A stretch of 64,000 nt of DNA, from assembly GCA_937950325.1 (NCBI GenBank), contig CALFDJ010000060.1, forward strand, positions 1 through 64,000, given 5' to 3'. A program made the position numbers and the translations under genes. Below the pieces are notes generated by a model, which was not told the origin of the DNA, did not search any database, and saw only the letters and a list, made by a program, of their open reading frames with translations. Below, one piece after another: positions 1 through 7,976 of this stretch. Position 1 is the first letter of the stretch. The number at the start of each line of letters is the position of its first letter. Origin of the DNA: an uncultured Collinsella sp. (GTDB lineage: Bacteria > Actinomycetota > Coriobacteriia > Coriobacteriales > Coriobacteriaceae).

Positions 1-8
1 AAAGGGCG

Positions 9-30
9 GAGGCGGGGCATGCCCCGCCTC
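9..30. repeat. Perfect 22-bp GC-rich palindrome
   Basis: Arms GAGGCGGGGCA and its complement meet without a loop. It could be the hairpin of a terminator for a gene left of the window, but no T-run follows on either side within the visible sequence. Positions 31-164 hold nothing I can recognise. Confidence 0.4.
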
Positions 31-196
31 TTACACCACATCTCTGTGCGCTACCTAAATCGCCTTCTGATGGCATGAAATCGCTGTAACTAAAATGGTA
101 ACAGTACTCATATTTGCCATTTTTTGACCACAGGCCTTGCGATGATGCCGGGATCCGCACCCTGCCGGGTTCGAATCCCGGCGCATGGGTAGCAAA

Positions 197-228
197 AAGC
201 CCGTTACCGCGGGGGTAACGGGCTTCTT
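197..228 (+). terminator. Rho-independent terminator
   Basis: A 12-bp stem (AAGCCCGTTACC, 197-208, with its complement at 214-225) encloses a 5-nt loop and is followed by CTTAATTTAAA. It sits just after a tRNA-like T-arm (165-181) and between that remnant and tRNA-Glu on the other strand, so it may act in both directions. Confidence 0.7.
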
Positions 229-236
229 AATTTAAA

Positions 237-313
237 TGGTGCCCCCAGCGGGATTCGAACCCGCGATATCCACCTTGAAAGGGTGGCGTCCTTGGCCGCT
301 AGACGATGGGGAC
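237..313 (-). tRNA. tRNA-Glu (anticodon UUC)
   Basis: Read on the minus strand the gene begins GTCCCCATCGTCTAGCGG, typical of tRNA-Glu, with a seven-base acceptor stem pairing GTCCCCA to TGGGGGC. The anticodon loop is CTTTCAA, giving anticodon TTC, flanked by CCACC/GGTGG. The T-arm contains GGTTCGAATCC. The CCA end is genome-encoded (TGG at 237-239 on the plus strand). Confidence 0.97.
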
Positions 314-414
314 AGCGGGAAAGAGTATAGCAGACTTTTTTAGCCGTTCACATATCGTTGGCAAACTGAAAAACCACCACATAGGAGCTGGCTCTCTATC
401 CCGATCTTCAAACA

Positions 415-549
415 TCTCAACCTGTAACATCTGGGCTGATAAATCGGCTCTATGTGTTACAGATCGAGACAAAAGGCAGGCGTCGGGACGAACATCTCAT
501 TCTGTAACAGTAAGACGACTTTTAACGGTCTAGATGTTACAGATTGAGA
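415..549. repeat. Two tandem copies of a 55-nt inverted repeat
   Basis: Copy 1 spans 415-469 and copy 2 spans 495-549, so the spacing is exactly 80 nt. Each copy has a left arm of the form TCTCAnnCTGTAACA and a right arm TGTTACAGATnGAGA, separated by about 25 nt of unrelated sequence. Both are followed by CAAA. No protein is encoded here. The stretch 314-611 otherwise holds a half copy (about 370-400) and a full copy (570-605) of another small palindrome. Confidence 0.75.
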
Positions 550-569
550 CAAACCGCTGGGACGGGTCA

Positions 570-605
570 AACCACCACAAAGGTGTCTATCCCTTTGTGG
601 CGGTT
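570..605. repeat. Small palindromic repeat, AAAGG/CCTTT type
   Basis: Arms ACCACCACAAAGG and CCTTTGTGGCGGTT flank a short loop. It belongs to a loose family of intergenic hairpins seen at 7916, 15724, 56822, 63005 and 63321. It lies at the 3' end of the MurT-GatD gene and could serve as its terminator hairpin, although no T-run follows. Confidence 0.6.
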
Positions 606-611
606 GGGGCG

Positions 612-2789
612 TTAGGGGAGGAGCTTCATGGCGGCGTCGTGGGCGGTGTGCTCGTAGGTGTCGTCGAGGGGCTTGAGCGGCAGCAGGGCCGTGGCCTGCG
701 CATCGCCGCGGCGCTCGAGGGCGTGCGCGATCAGCCAGTCGGCGAGTTCGGGGTTCTTGGGCAGTGCCGGTCCGTGTAGGTACGTGCCGATGACGCCCTT
801 GTAGATGAGACCCTCAAAGCCATCGTCGCCGTTGTTGCCGGTGCCCGTGACGACGGACGTTCCGAGCGGCGTGGCCTCGGCGTCCAAAAGCGTGCGGCCA
901 CCGTGGTTCTCGAATCCCACAAAGGGCTCAGGTGCCAGATCGGTTTTGACGGCTACGTTGCCGATCAGGCGATCGGAGCCACGTACGGTTTCGGCGGCAA
1001 TGACGCCCAGGCCCTCAATGCGATCGTCGCCCATGTAGTACGAACGGCCGAGCAGCTGATAGCTGCCACAGATGGCAAGCAGTGTGCCGCCGTCCTCAAC
1101 ATAGGCCGCGACCTTGTCTTTTTGGGCGAGCAGCTCGTGTGCCACGGCTAGCTGGTCGCGGTCGGAGCCGCCACCCATCATGACGATATCGGCATCGGTG
1201 AGATCGAGTGACTCGCCCATACGGACCTCGTCCACGCGCACGGGAATGCCGCGCCAGGCGCAACGGCGCTCGAGCGCGATAACGTTGCCGCCGTCGCCGT
1301 AGAGGTTAAGGGCATCGGGATACAGGTAGACGATGCGCAGCGGGCGCGAAAGCTCGACCGGCGCAATATCCGTGGGGACAGCGCTGCCGTCGGCACGGGC
1401 TACGGCGCGCCCGGCAACAGCGTCGGCGGTGGCGCCTTTCAGCCCGTCGAGTTCTTTGACCAGCGGCGGGAAGGCCGTGTAGTTGGCGACGGCATAGAAA
1501 GTGTCGCCTGCGGCTTCATCCGCAACGGCGCCAATTGCCTGCGCGACGTCCGAGATAATCGCGGCATCGATGCCGGCGTACTTGAGGCGTACCTGCATGT
1601 CGTGCGCGCGCGTGCCTCCGGCAAAGGCGACAAGACCCGGCGTGTCGGCGATGCGCTCAAAGTCGACGTCGTAGATCCACGATACATCGTGGCCGTCGGC
1701 ATCGTTGTCGTTGAGGAAGAAAGCGCAGAGCCTGCCGCCCGCCGTCTTAATGGACTGGATCTGGCGATCGAAGCCCACGGGATTCTTAGTCAGGTTGGCC
1801 TCGACGGTGCGGCCGGCGATATCCCAGCGGCCCATGCGTCCGCCGGCGGGCACATAGGCATCGAGCGTAGGCTGTAGAAGCGCCGTTCCCACGCCCAACT
1901 CGTGCGCGGCAAAGAAGGCGGCGGCAACGTTATAGACCATGTACAGGCCGTTGTAGCGTGTGGCGATGTGTACGGCAGCCGCGTCGGGCGCAGATCCAAA
2001 GACCAGGTCAAAGCCGTAGCCGTCGCAGCCGAGCTCCACGCCCGTCACGCGACGGACAAGCGCAGGGCGGGCCCAGCCGCACGAGGGGCAATGGTAGGCG
2101 CCGAGCTGGCCGTATTGCACGTAGTCATACTCCAGCGGCGCGTTGCACTGCGAGCAAAAGCGCGAGTCGCTAATGCGGTCGGACTCGGTGTTGGTGGCGC
2201 CGTCGATGCCAAAGGCAATGCTCGCGTTGGGAACGCGCGCGGCAATCGAGGCACACAACGGGTCGTCGGCATTGTGGATGAGCGTTGTCGTCGGAGAGAG
2301 CTCCAACGCATGGGCGATAACGTCTTGGGTGTGGTCGATCTCACCGTAGCGGTCTAGCTGGTCGCGGAACAGGTTGAGCAGCACAAAGTACGTCGGCTTG
2401 AGCTTGGGCAGGACGCGCACGGTGTAGAGCTCATCGCATTCAAAAACGCCCACGCGCTTGCCGCTGTCAGTGTGCTTAAGGCCACTGCGGGCCTCGAGCA
2501 GAGCACCCACCACACCGGGCTCCATATTGTTGCCGGCACGGTTGCACACCACGGTAGCGCCGCTGGCGGCAACGGCGTCAGCGATGAGGTTGGAGGTGGT
2601 GGTCTTGCCATTAGTGCCGGTGATCACCACGCTGCGGTCGACAAGGCCCGCGAGGTCGCTCAGCAACTCGGGGTCGATCTTCATGGCGATACGGCCGGGG
2701 AGTACGCCACCCTGGCGCTTAAGGACGGAGCGCAGCCCCCAGCGGGCGATATCGCTCGAGGTGCAGGCAAGAGATGAGCGGAGGTTCAT
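612..2789 (-). CDS. Fused MurT-GatD: lipid II isoglutaminyl synthase in one chain
   Basis: MurT and GatD together amidate D-glutamate of the peptidoglycan stem peptide to D-isoglutamine, using glutamine and ATP at lipid II. They are usually two proteins. Here residues 1-470 are MurT: Mur-ligase P-loop GTNGKTTT at 58-65, a four-cysteine zinc ribbon (C212, C215, C234, C237), the YNVAAA helix near 287 and a DUF1727-like C-terminal domain. Residues 483-700 are a class I glutamine amidotransferase of GatD type, with nucleophile Cys574 in AICGSYQ and His672 in TYLHGP. Total length is 725 residues. No stop or frameshift separates the halves. I infer that the fusion guarantees 1:1 stoichiometry and ammonia channelling within the chain. 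Confidence 0.92.
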   Translation of the reverse strand: MNLRSSLACTSSDIARWGLRSVLKRQGGVLPGRIAMKIDPELLSDLAGLVDRSVVITGTNGKTTTSNLIADAVAASGATVVCNRAGNNMEPGVVGALLEARSGLKHTDSGKRVGVFECDELYTVRVLPKLKPTYFVLLNLFRDQLDRYGEIDHTQDVIAHALELSPTTTLIHNADDPLCASIAARVPNASIAFGIDGATNTESDRISDSRFCSQCNAPLEYDYVQYGQLGAYHCPSCGWARPALVRRVTGVELGCDGYGFDLVFGSAPDAAAVHIATRYNGLYMVYNVAAAFFAAHELGVGTALLQPTLDAYVPAGGRMGRWDIAGRTVEANLTKNPVGFDRQIQSIKTAGGRLCAFFLNDNDADGHDVSWIYDVDFERIADTPGLVAFAGGTRAHDMQVRLKYAGIDAAIISDVAQAIGAVADEAAGDTFYAVANYTAFPPLVKELDGLKGATADAVAGRAVARADGSAVPTDIAPVELSRPLRIVYLYPDALNLYGDGGNVIALERRCAWRGIPVRVDEVRMGESLDLTDADIVMMGGGSDRDQLAVAHELLAQKDKVAAYVEDGGTLLAICGSYQLLGRSYYMGDDRIEGLGVIAAETVRGSDRLIGNVAVKTDLAPEPFVGFENHGGRTLLDAEATPLGTSVVTGTGNNGDDGFEGLIYKGVIGTYLHGPALPKNPELADWLIAHALERRGDAQATALLPLKPLDDTYEHTAHDAAMKLLP

Positions 2790-2834
2790 GAAACCGTTCC
2801 TAACGTAAACGACATGGTCGGGTCGAGTGCGTCA

Positions 2835-3878
2835 CTAAAAACCGTAGCGGCGCGCAAATTCCTGGGCAAGCTGCGACACGTCTTCGCAGGCATTGGCCCA
2901 GGGGGCAAAGTCGGGAGTGTCCGAGATAATACCGTCCGCTTCCCAAACGGCCTGGTGCGAAAGATCCCAGGGATCGTGTGGCTCGGGCCGGCAGGGAAGG
3001 TACGGTGTCTGGTACATGGGGTTCAGTAAGAAGAACGCACCGCCCTCGCAACGGTTGGCAAACTCACGCAGCGCGCGTGTCGCCGGGCGCATCTTGTTTG
3101 TTTTGAACAGCAGAATCGTGCGGGCGAGCAGATACCAAGGAGAGTTCTCAAGCGCGTCAGCCCCGATCTCTTCCTCGAGCTGGTGGGCCAGGGCAAAAAA
3201 GCCGTCCTCGTCTTCCAGACGAGCGAGGGCGAGCAGCACGGTGCCTGCGGCTCGGGTGGGATAGCCTTCTGCCTTAAGGACGCGGCGGGCGTAGTTGGCG
3301 GCAGCGCGGTAGCGGGCGCTCGCCATGCACAGCTGCGAGATGGCCTCGAGCGTGTGAAGCCACCCGATAAGAGCCGGCTCGCTCACGGTAAGGTCTGCTG
3401 CGGTGACACCATCGGCCAAAACATTATTGGCCCAGTAGTGTGGGGCTTCCATGTCGAACCCGGGCACGCTTTGCTGCAGGTAATCGGCCGTGGTCGCCTC
3501 GAGCTTCATCAGGTCACCCAGGCAGGCGTCAACGGGCGTGTCGGCCAAGATGATGGCGAGCAGCTGTGCGTCGAGGACATGCGCATCGATGCGGACGATC
3601 TTGAGCAGCTCATAGCGCATGTCGTCGAACAGACGATTGCGCGTCTGATCGAACTCCTCGTCGCTGCCCATGTCCTCGATGCGATGGAGCTCGTCGAGCA
3701 GGTGGCGATGAACACCGGCATAGGACAGCAGCGCTTGGGCATGCTCGGACTGCGCATACTTTTGAGGATTCGCGCTAATGTCGTTATGGACAAGCTCGCG
3801 TGCTGCATCGGTGAGTTCGGGGTGCGACGCCAGATAGGTTCGCTCCAGATAGGCGGGGATGTAGACGCTCGGATCCAT
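2835..3878 (-). CDS. Hypothetical helical-repeat protein
   Basis: This 347-residue protein has no signal peptide or membrane segment and is rich in Ala, Leu and charged residues arranged in helical pairs, for example around residues 195-280, consistent with TPR-like repeats. I do not recognise a catalytic motif. Its ATG overlaps the stop of the upstream gene by one base (TAATG), so the two are translationally coupled. It ends 45 bp before the MurT-GatD start on the same strand, so all three may form one transcript. A structural or scaffold role is possible but not shown. Confidence 0.8.
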   Translation of the reverse strand: MDPSVYIPAYLERTYLASHPELTDAARELVHNDISANPQKYAQSEHAQALLSYAGVHRHLLDELHRIEDMGSDEEFDQTRNRLFDDMRYELLKIVRIDAHVLDAQLLAIILADTPVDACLGDLMKLEATTADYLQQSVPGFDMEAPHYWANNVLADGVTAADLTVSEPALIGWLHTLEAISQLCMASARYRAAANYARRVLKAEGYPTRAAGTVLLALARLEDEDGFFALAHQLEEEIGADALENSPWYLLARTILLFKTNKMRPATRALREFANRCEGGAFFLLNPMYQTPYLPCRPEPHDPWDLSHQAVWEADGIISDTPDFAPWANACEDVSQLAQEFARRYGF

Positions 3879-4954
3879 TAGAGGTCTCCTCCCTTAAACG
3901 GCAATCCCTGTTCGGCCGCGCGCAGGATTCGTTCGTCGATCTGGGAACGCACGATGTCGTTGGTGGCGACCCAGGCGGCAAAGCTGGCGTTGTCGGGGGC
4001 GCCCAGACCCTCCTGCAGCACCGGCGTCGCCTCGGACAGCGCAAGGACAAGCTCGTCGGTCGAGCCCGCACCCACGTTGACGCGGGCATAGACGCCATCG
4101 GGAAACTCGGTTTGGAAGTAGAGCGCCTCGGCCGCGTGCGGACACGAGCGCGCAAGGATATGCAGGTAGTGCTCGGCGCTCTCGTAGTCCAGCTCGCGCC
4201 AGGCAGCGCTCATCAGCGCGATGAGCGTCCATGGGTCCAAGTCGCGCTCCGCGTCCTTGGGACGACGGCGCAGCGGCGTGTTGGCGAGATAGGGGACGGA
4301 GTGGGCAGAGCGAAATCGCTTGAGCTCCTCGGCGGGGTATTCGAGCTTTGCCATAGCGAGCATTGCGGTGTGGCGGACGCCGGCCGGATCGTTGGGGGCA
4401 AAGTCGAGGCTGCGGTTTGCGGCTTCGAGCGACATGCGATAGCGGCCGCTAATGAGGGCGCGTGACGCAAGGGCGGCAAGCCAGCGCAGGTAGGGGCGGC
4501 GCATCAGGTCGCCAGCGGCCTCGCGTTCGTAGGGGTCCTGCGCCGAGGCGATCTTGAGTGCCAGGTCGTGCTCGACTTCATCGCGCTTGGATGCCAAGTA
4601 CTGTACGTATTCCTCGTTGGAGCTGGCGGTGAGGGCGGTCAGCATGCGCTGGGCATCCCAGTTGGCAGGATCGAGTGCGGCTGCCTCGCGGAGCATGTTC
4701 TCGGCAGCTGCCTCTTCCTGCTCTGCCTGGGTATCGTCAGGGATAAAGGGAATGCGGTAATCGACGGCCTCGACCACCTTGGCAATGAGGTGCCCGGCGC
4801 GGTCGCGGTCGTGCACGATGAGCGGTGCGGGGTTGCGGGTGAATTGTTCCATCAGACGCTCTACGGCGGCAGCGTCGGTGAGCGGGATATTGTCGCGGCG
4901 CAAGGCCTCAAGAACGAGGCGATGGCAATCCTCTTGAATGGGATCGAATGCCAT
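3878..4954 (-). CDS. Hypothetical helical-repeat protein (first gene of the MurT-GatD transcript)
   Basis: I choose the ATG at 4954 because AAAGGAGG lies just upstream; an in-frame ATG ten codons earlier lacks such a site. The 358-residue product begins MAFDPIQEDCH and is predicted to be soluble and helical, with TPR-like helix pairs (for example AALDPANWDAQRML near 100 and AANRSLDFAPNDPAG near 190). It resembles its downstream neighbour in composition and may be a distant paralog. Function is unknown. The sequence from 4955 to 5200 upstream holds no further gene. Confidence 0.8.
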   Translation of the reverse strand: MAFDPIQEDCHRLVLEALRRDNIPLTDAAAVERLMEQFTRNPAPLIVHDRDRAGHLIAKVVEAVDYRIPFIPDDTQAEQEEAAAENMLREAAALDPANWDAQRMLTALTASSNEEYVQYLASKRDEVEHDLALKIASAQDPYEREAAGDLMRRPYLRWLAALASRALISGRYRMSLEAANRSLDFAPNDPAGVRHTAMLAMAKLEYPAEELKRFRSAHSVPYLANTPLRRRPKDAERDLDPWTLIALMSAAWRELDYESAEHYLHILARSCPHAAEALYFQTEFPDGVYARVNVGAGSTDELVLALSEATPVLQEGLGAPDNASFAAWVATNDIVRSQIDERILRAAEQGLPFKGGDL

Positions 4955-5202
4955 GGGGCCTCCTTTGCTGCGGTTAGGGTTCAAATATCTCTATATAAGG
5001 TTCTAGTTTACCCGCATGTGGCACACCGGGGGTGCCGCACTTGGACTTGCACCTTTGCACCACGAAGACGGATGTCGCACAAATGTCGGCACCTTGGACG
5101 ACCGAGTGGTATCACGGTGCCGCAAACGGTCGATTTTTGGCGGCGAACGGTGCATATTTTGGAGGGGCACAGTCCTGCCCGGGATATGTAGTCAACCTTG
5201 AT

Positions 5203-5268
5203 AAAACGTTTGCCCAGCTTGGGAGTATGAATGCCGCACAAGGGTCTTCAGGGATAGAAAAAACGTTT
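5203..5268. promoter_or_regulatory. Pair of AAACGTTT sites upstream of the alcohol dehydrogenase
   Basis: AAACGTTT occurs at 5204-5211 and at 5261-5268, and a partial third copy (GACGTTTAG) follows near 5339. The octamer is its own complement and has the central CG typical of LacI/GalR-type operators. The 450-bp region 4985-5455 contains no convincing gene. Both the operator reading and the regulator are inferred. Confidence 0.3.
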
Positions 5269-5455
5269 CATCATTGGCGTCTTTAGGTGAATAACTGACC
5301 AACCAGAACGGTAAAATAGTGTTTGTCTGAGCGTTGAGACGTTTAGACATCGCGCATTGTCATCGCCGGCAACGCGCAAACCGGTCCTAACGGAGCCAAT
5401 TGGGTGCTCCGTTATATACGCAAGTCTAAGAGGGGCTTGTTTAGGAGGCACAGTA

Positions 5456-6679
5456 ATGGGACGTTTTACCAATCCTCGCGATCTGTACTTTGGTGAGGGC
5501 GCTCGCCACGAGGTGAAGAACCTCAAGGGCAAGAAGGCCATCATCGTTTCTGGCGGCAGCTCTATGCGCCGCGGCGGGTTCCTGCAGGACGTCGAGAACG
5601 ACCTTAAGGAAGGCGGTTTCGAGGTCAAGCTGTTCGAGGGCGTCGAGTCCGACCCGTCCATCGAGACGGTCATGAAGGGCGCCGAGGCCATGCGCGAGTT
5701 CGAGCCCGACTGGATCGTTGCTATCGGCGGCGGTTCGCCCATCGATGCTGCTAAGGCCATGTGGGTCTTCTACGAGTATCCCGAGGAGTCCTTCGATAAC
5801 ATCATCCAGCCGTTCAGCTTCCCTGAGCTGCGTCAGAAGGCTCATTTCTGCGCCATCTCCTCTACCTCCGGCACCGCTACCGAGGTCACCGCGTTCTCCG
5901 TCATTACCGACTACGCCAAGGGCATCAAGTACCCGCTGGCCGACTTCAACATCACCCCTGATGTCGCCATCGTCGACCCCGAGCTCACCTACACCATGCC
6001 CGCCAAGCTGTGCGCTCACACCGGCATGGATGCTCTGACCCACTGCATGGAGGCCTACGTTTCCACCTGCGCCTCTATGTTCACCGACGCCAACGCTCTG
6101 CACGGCATCCGCGAGATCGTCGAGTGGCTGCCCAAGTCCTATGCTGGCGACCATGAGGCCCGTCAGCACATGCACGAGGCTCAGTGCATCGCCGGTATCG
6201 CCTTCTCCTCGGGCCTGCTCGGCATCGTTCACTCCATGGCTCACAAGACCGGTGCTGCCTTCGAGAACGGCCACATCATCCACGGTGCCGCTAACGCCAT
6301 GTACCTGGGCAAGGTCATTCAGTGGAACTCCAAGGATCCCCGTGCTGCCGAGCGTTACGCTTACGTGGCCAAGGAGATCCTGCACCTTCCCGGCGAGACC
6401 AACGAGGAGCTCATCGCTGCACTCGTCCAGAAGATTCGCGACCTCAACGACCAGCTCAACATTCCGCAGTCCATCAAGGATTACGCGAATGGTGGCGTGA
6501 AGGTCGACGCCGAGAACCCGCAGATGGTTTCCGAGGAGGAGTTCCTCGCCAAGCTGCCCGAGATCGCCGCGAACGCCGAGCAGGACGCCTGCACGCCCGA
6601 GAACCCGCGTGAGACCAAGGCTGCCGACTTCGAGAAGATCCTCAAGGCCTGCTACTACGACACCGACATCGATTTCTAA
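5456..6679 (+). CDS. Iron-containing alcohol dehydrogenase
   Basis: The 407-residue product is a group III Fe-dependent alcohol dehydrogenase, of the kind that reduces short aldehydes or ketones in fermentation with NAD(P)H. The dinucleotide loop is GGGSPIDAAK (91-100). The metal ligands match FucO by spacing: Asp192 and His196 in MDALTHCMEAY, His259, and His273 in NGHIIHG. I start at the ATG preceded by TTTAGGAGGCACAGTA; the frame is open about 100 bp further upstream without a ribosome site. Codon use is highly biased, suggesting strong expression. A terminator follows directly, so it is probably monocistronic. The exact substrate cannot be told from sequence. Confidence 0.93.
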   Translation: MGRFTNPRDLYFGEGARHEVKNLKGKKAIIVSGGSSMRRGGFLQDVENDLKEGGFEVKLFEGVESDPSIETVMKGAEAMREFEPDWIVAIGGGSPIDAAKAMWVFYEYPEESFDNIIQPFSFPELRQKAHFCAISSTSGTATEVTAFSVITDYAKGIKYPLADFNITPDVAIVDPELTYTMPAKLCAHTGMDALTHCMEAYVSTCASMFTDANALHGIREIVEWLPKSYAGDHEARQHMHEAQCIAGIAFSSGLLGIVHSMAHKTGAAFENGHIIHGAANAMYLGKVIQWNSKDPRAAERYAYVAKEILHLPGETNEELIAALVQKIRDLNDQLNIPQSIKDYANGGVKVDAENPQMVSEEEFLAKLPEIAANAEQDACTPENPRETKAADFEKILKACYYDTDIDF

Positions 6680-6700
6680 TCGACTCTTGTTATCGTAACG

Positions 6701-6741
6701 AGGGGCTCCGCACGTATCCGTACGGAGCCCCTTTCTTTTTT
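6701..6741 (+). terminator. Terminator of the alcohol dehydrogenase gene
   Basis: GGGGCTCCG (6702-6710) pairs with CGGAGCCCC (about 6723-6731), and a long T-rich tract follows. It separates the gene from the glycerol dehydrogenase gene. Confidence 0.85.
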
Positions 6742-6762
6742 CTTTTAGAGAATGGGATAGTT

Positions 6763-7863
6763 ATGGCTGCAATTTTCAATAGCCCCAGCAAGTACATCCA
6801 GGGTCCGGACGAGCTCGCCAAGCTCGGCTCTTACGTTGAGCCGCTCGGCGCTAAGGCCCTCGTCATCGTGACGCCTTCGGGCAAGAAGCGCGTCGGTGCC
6901 AAGATCGAGGGCGGTTTTACCGAGGCTAAGGCCGAGCTGCTGTTTGAGGACTTTAGCGGCGAGTGCTCCAAGGGCGAGGTCGATCGCCTGGTTGCGCTCG
7001 CCCGTGACAACGGTTGCGACATCATCGTCGGCGTCGGTGGCGGCAAGATCCTCGACACCGCGAAGGCCGTTGCCTATTACCTGGAATCCCCGGTTATCAT
7101 TTGCCCCACCATTGCTTCGACCGATGCCCCGTGCTCGGCGCTTTCGGTGCTCTATACCGATGACGGCCAGTTCGACAAGTACCTCTTCCTGAAGGCAAAC
7201 CCCAACATTGTCCTGATGGATACGACGGTTATCGCGGCGAGCCCGGTGCGCCTGACGGTTTCCGGTATGGGCGATGCACTCGCAACCTACTTTGAGGCCC
7301 AGGCGACGCATGATGCCGACGGTGGCACTTGCGCCGGCGGCAAGGGCGGCATGGCTGGCTTGGCGCTCGCCAAGCTCTGCTACGAGACGCTTATGGCCGA
7401 TGGCGTCAAGGCCAAGGTCGCGCTGGAGAAGGGTGCGCTCACGCCTGCCGTCGAGCACATCATCGAGGCCAATACGCTGCTTTCGGGCATTGGCTTTGAG
7501 AGCTCGGGCCTTGCTGCTGCTCATGCCATCCACAATGGCCTGACGATGCTGCCCGAGTGCCACGGCATGTATCACGGCGAGAAGGTCGCCTTTGGCACTA
7601 TCGTCCAGCTGGTACTCGAAGATGCTCCGACTGAGAAACTCGAGGAAGTCTTGGGCTTCTGCATTGAGCTGGGCCTACCGGTCACGATGAAGGAACTTGG
7701 CGTTGCCGAGCTTACGCGCGAGCAGGCCATGATTGTTGCCGAGGCCGCGTGCGCGCCCGAGGACACCATGTGCAACATGCCGTTTGAGGTGACGCCCGAG
7801 ATGGTCGCAAACGCCATCCTGGGTGCCGACGCGCTGGGCCACTACTATCTCATGGATGAGTAA
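6763..7863 (+). CDS. gldA: Glycerol dehydrogenase
   Basis: NAD-dependent oxidation of glycerol to dihydroxyacetone, or the reverse. The 366-residue length fits the GldA family. GGGKILDTAK (92-101) is the NAD loop. Zinc ligands are Asp171 in GMGDALATYFEA, His254 in AHAIHNG and His271 in YHGEKVAFG, matching the known Asp/His/His set. The gene lies between two terminators, so it is transcribed alone. No dihydroxyacetone kinase gene is nearby, so its metabolic link inside this window is open. Confidence 0.93.
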   Translation: MAAIFNSPSKYIQGPDELAKLGSYVEPLGAKALVIVTPSGKKRVGAKIEGGFTEAKAELLFEDFSGECSKGEVDRLVALARDNGCDIIVGVGGGKILDTAKAVAYYLESPVIICPTIASTDAPCSALSVLYTDDGQFDKYLFLKANPNIVLMDTTVIAASPVRLTVSGMGDALATYFEAQATHDADGGTCAGGKGGMAGLALAKLCYETLMADGVKAKVALEKGALTPAVEHIIEANTLLSGIGFESSGLAAAHAIHNGLTMLPECHGMYHGEKVAFGTIVQLVLEDAPTEKLEEVLGFCIELGLPVTMKELGVAELTREQAMIVAEAACAPEDTMCNMPFEVTPEMVANAILGADALGHYYLMDE

Positions 7864-7877
7864 ATCAAGCTAAGGAA

Positions 7878-7911
7878 GGGGCAAAGCCAGCAGGTGGCTT
7901 TGCCCCTTTTT
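7878..7911 (+). terminator. Terminator of gldA
   Basis: GGGGCAAAGCCA (7878-7889) pairs with TGGCTTTGCCCC (7895-7906) across a 5-nt loop, followed by TTTTT. Confidence 0.92.
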
Positions 7912-7915
7912 GCTA

Positions 7916-7946
7916 TGGTGCAAAGGGGTCAGGTTGCTTTGCACCA
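7916..7946. repeat. Small palindromic repeat, AAAGG/CCTTT type
   Basis: TGGTGCAAAG (7916-7925) and CTTTGCACCA (7937-7946) form a 10-bp stem. It comes right after the gldA terminator, so it is not needed for termination and fits the dispersed family described at 570 and elsewhere. Confidence 0.6.
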
Positions 7947-7976
7947 ATCGTTGTTTGATGAAGGGCGGATTCTCGT

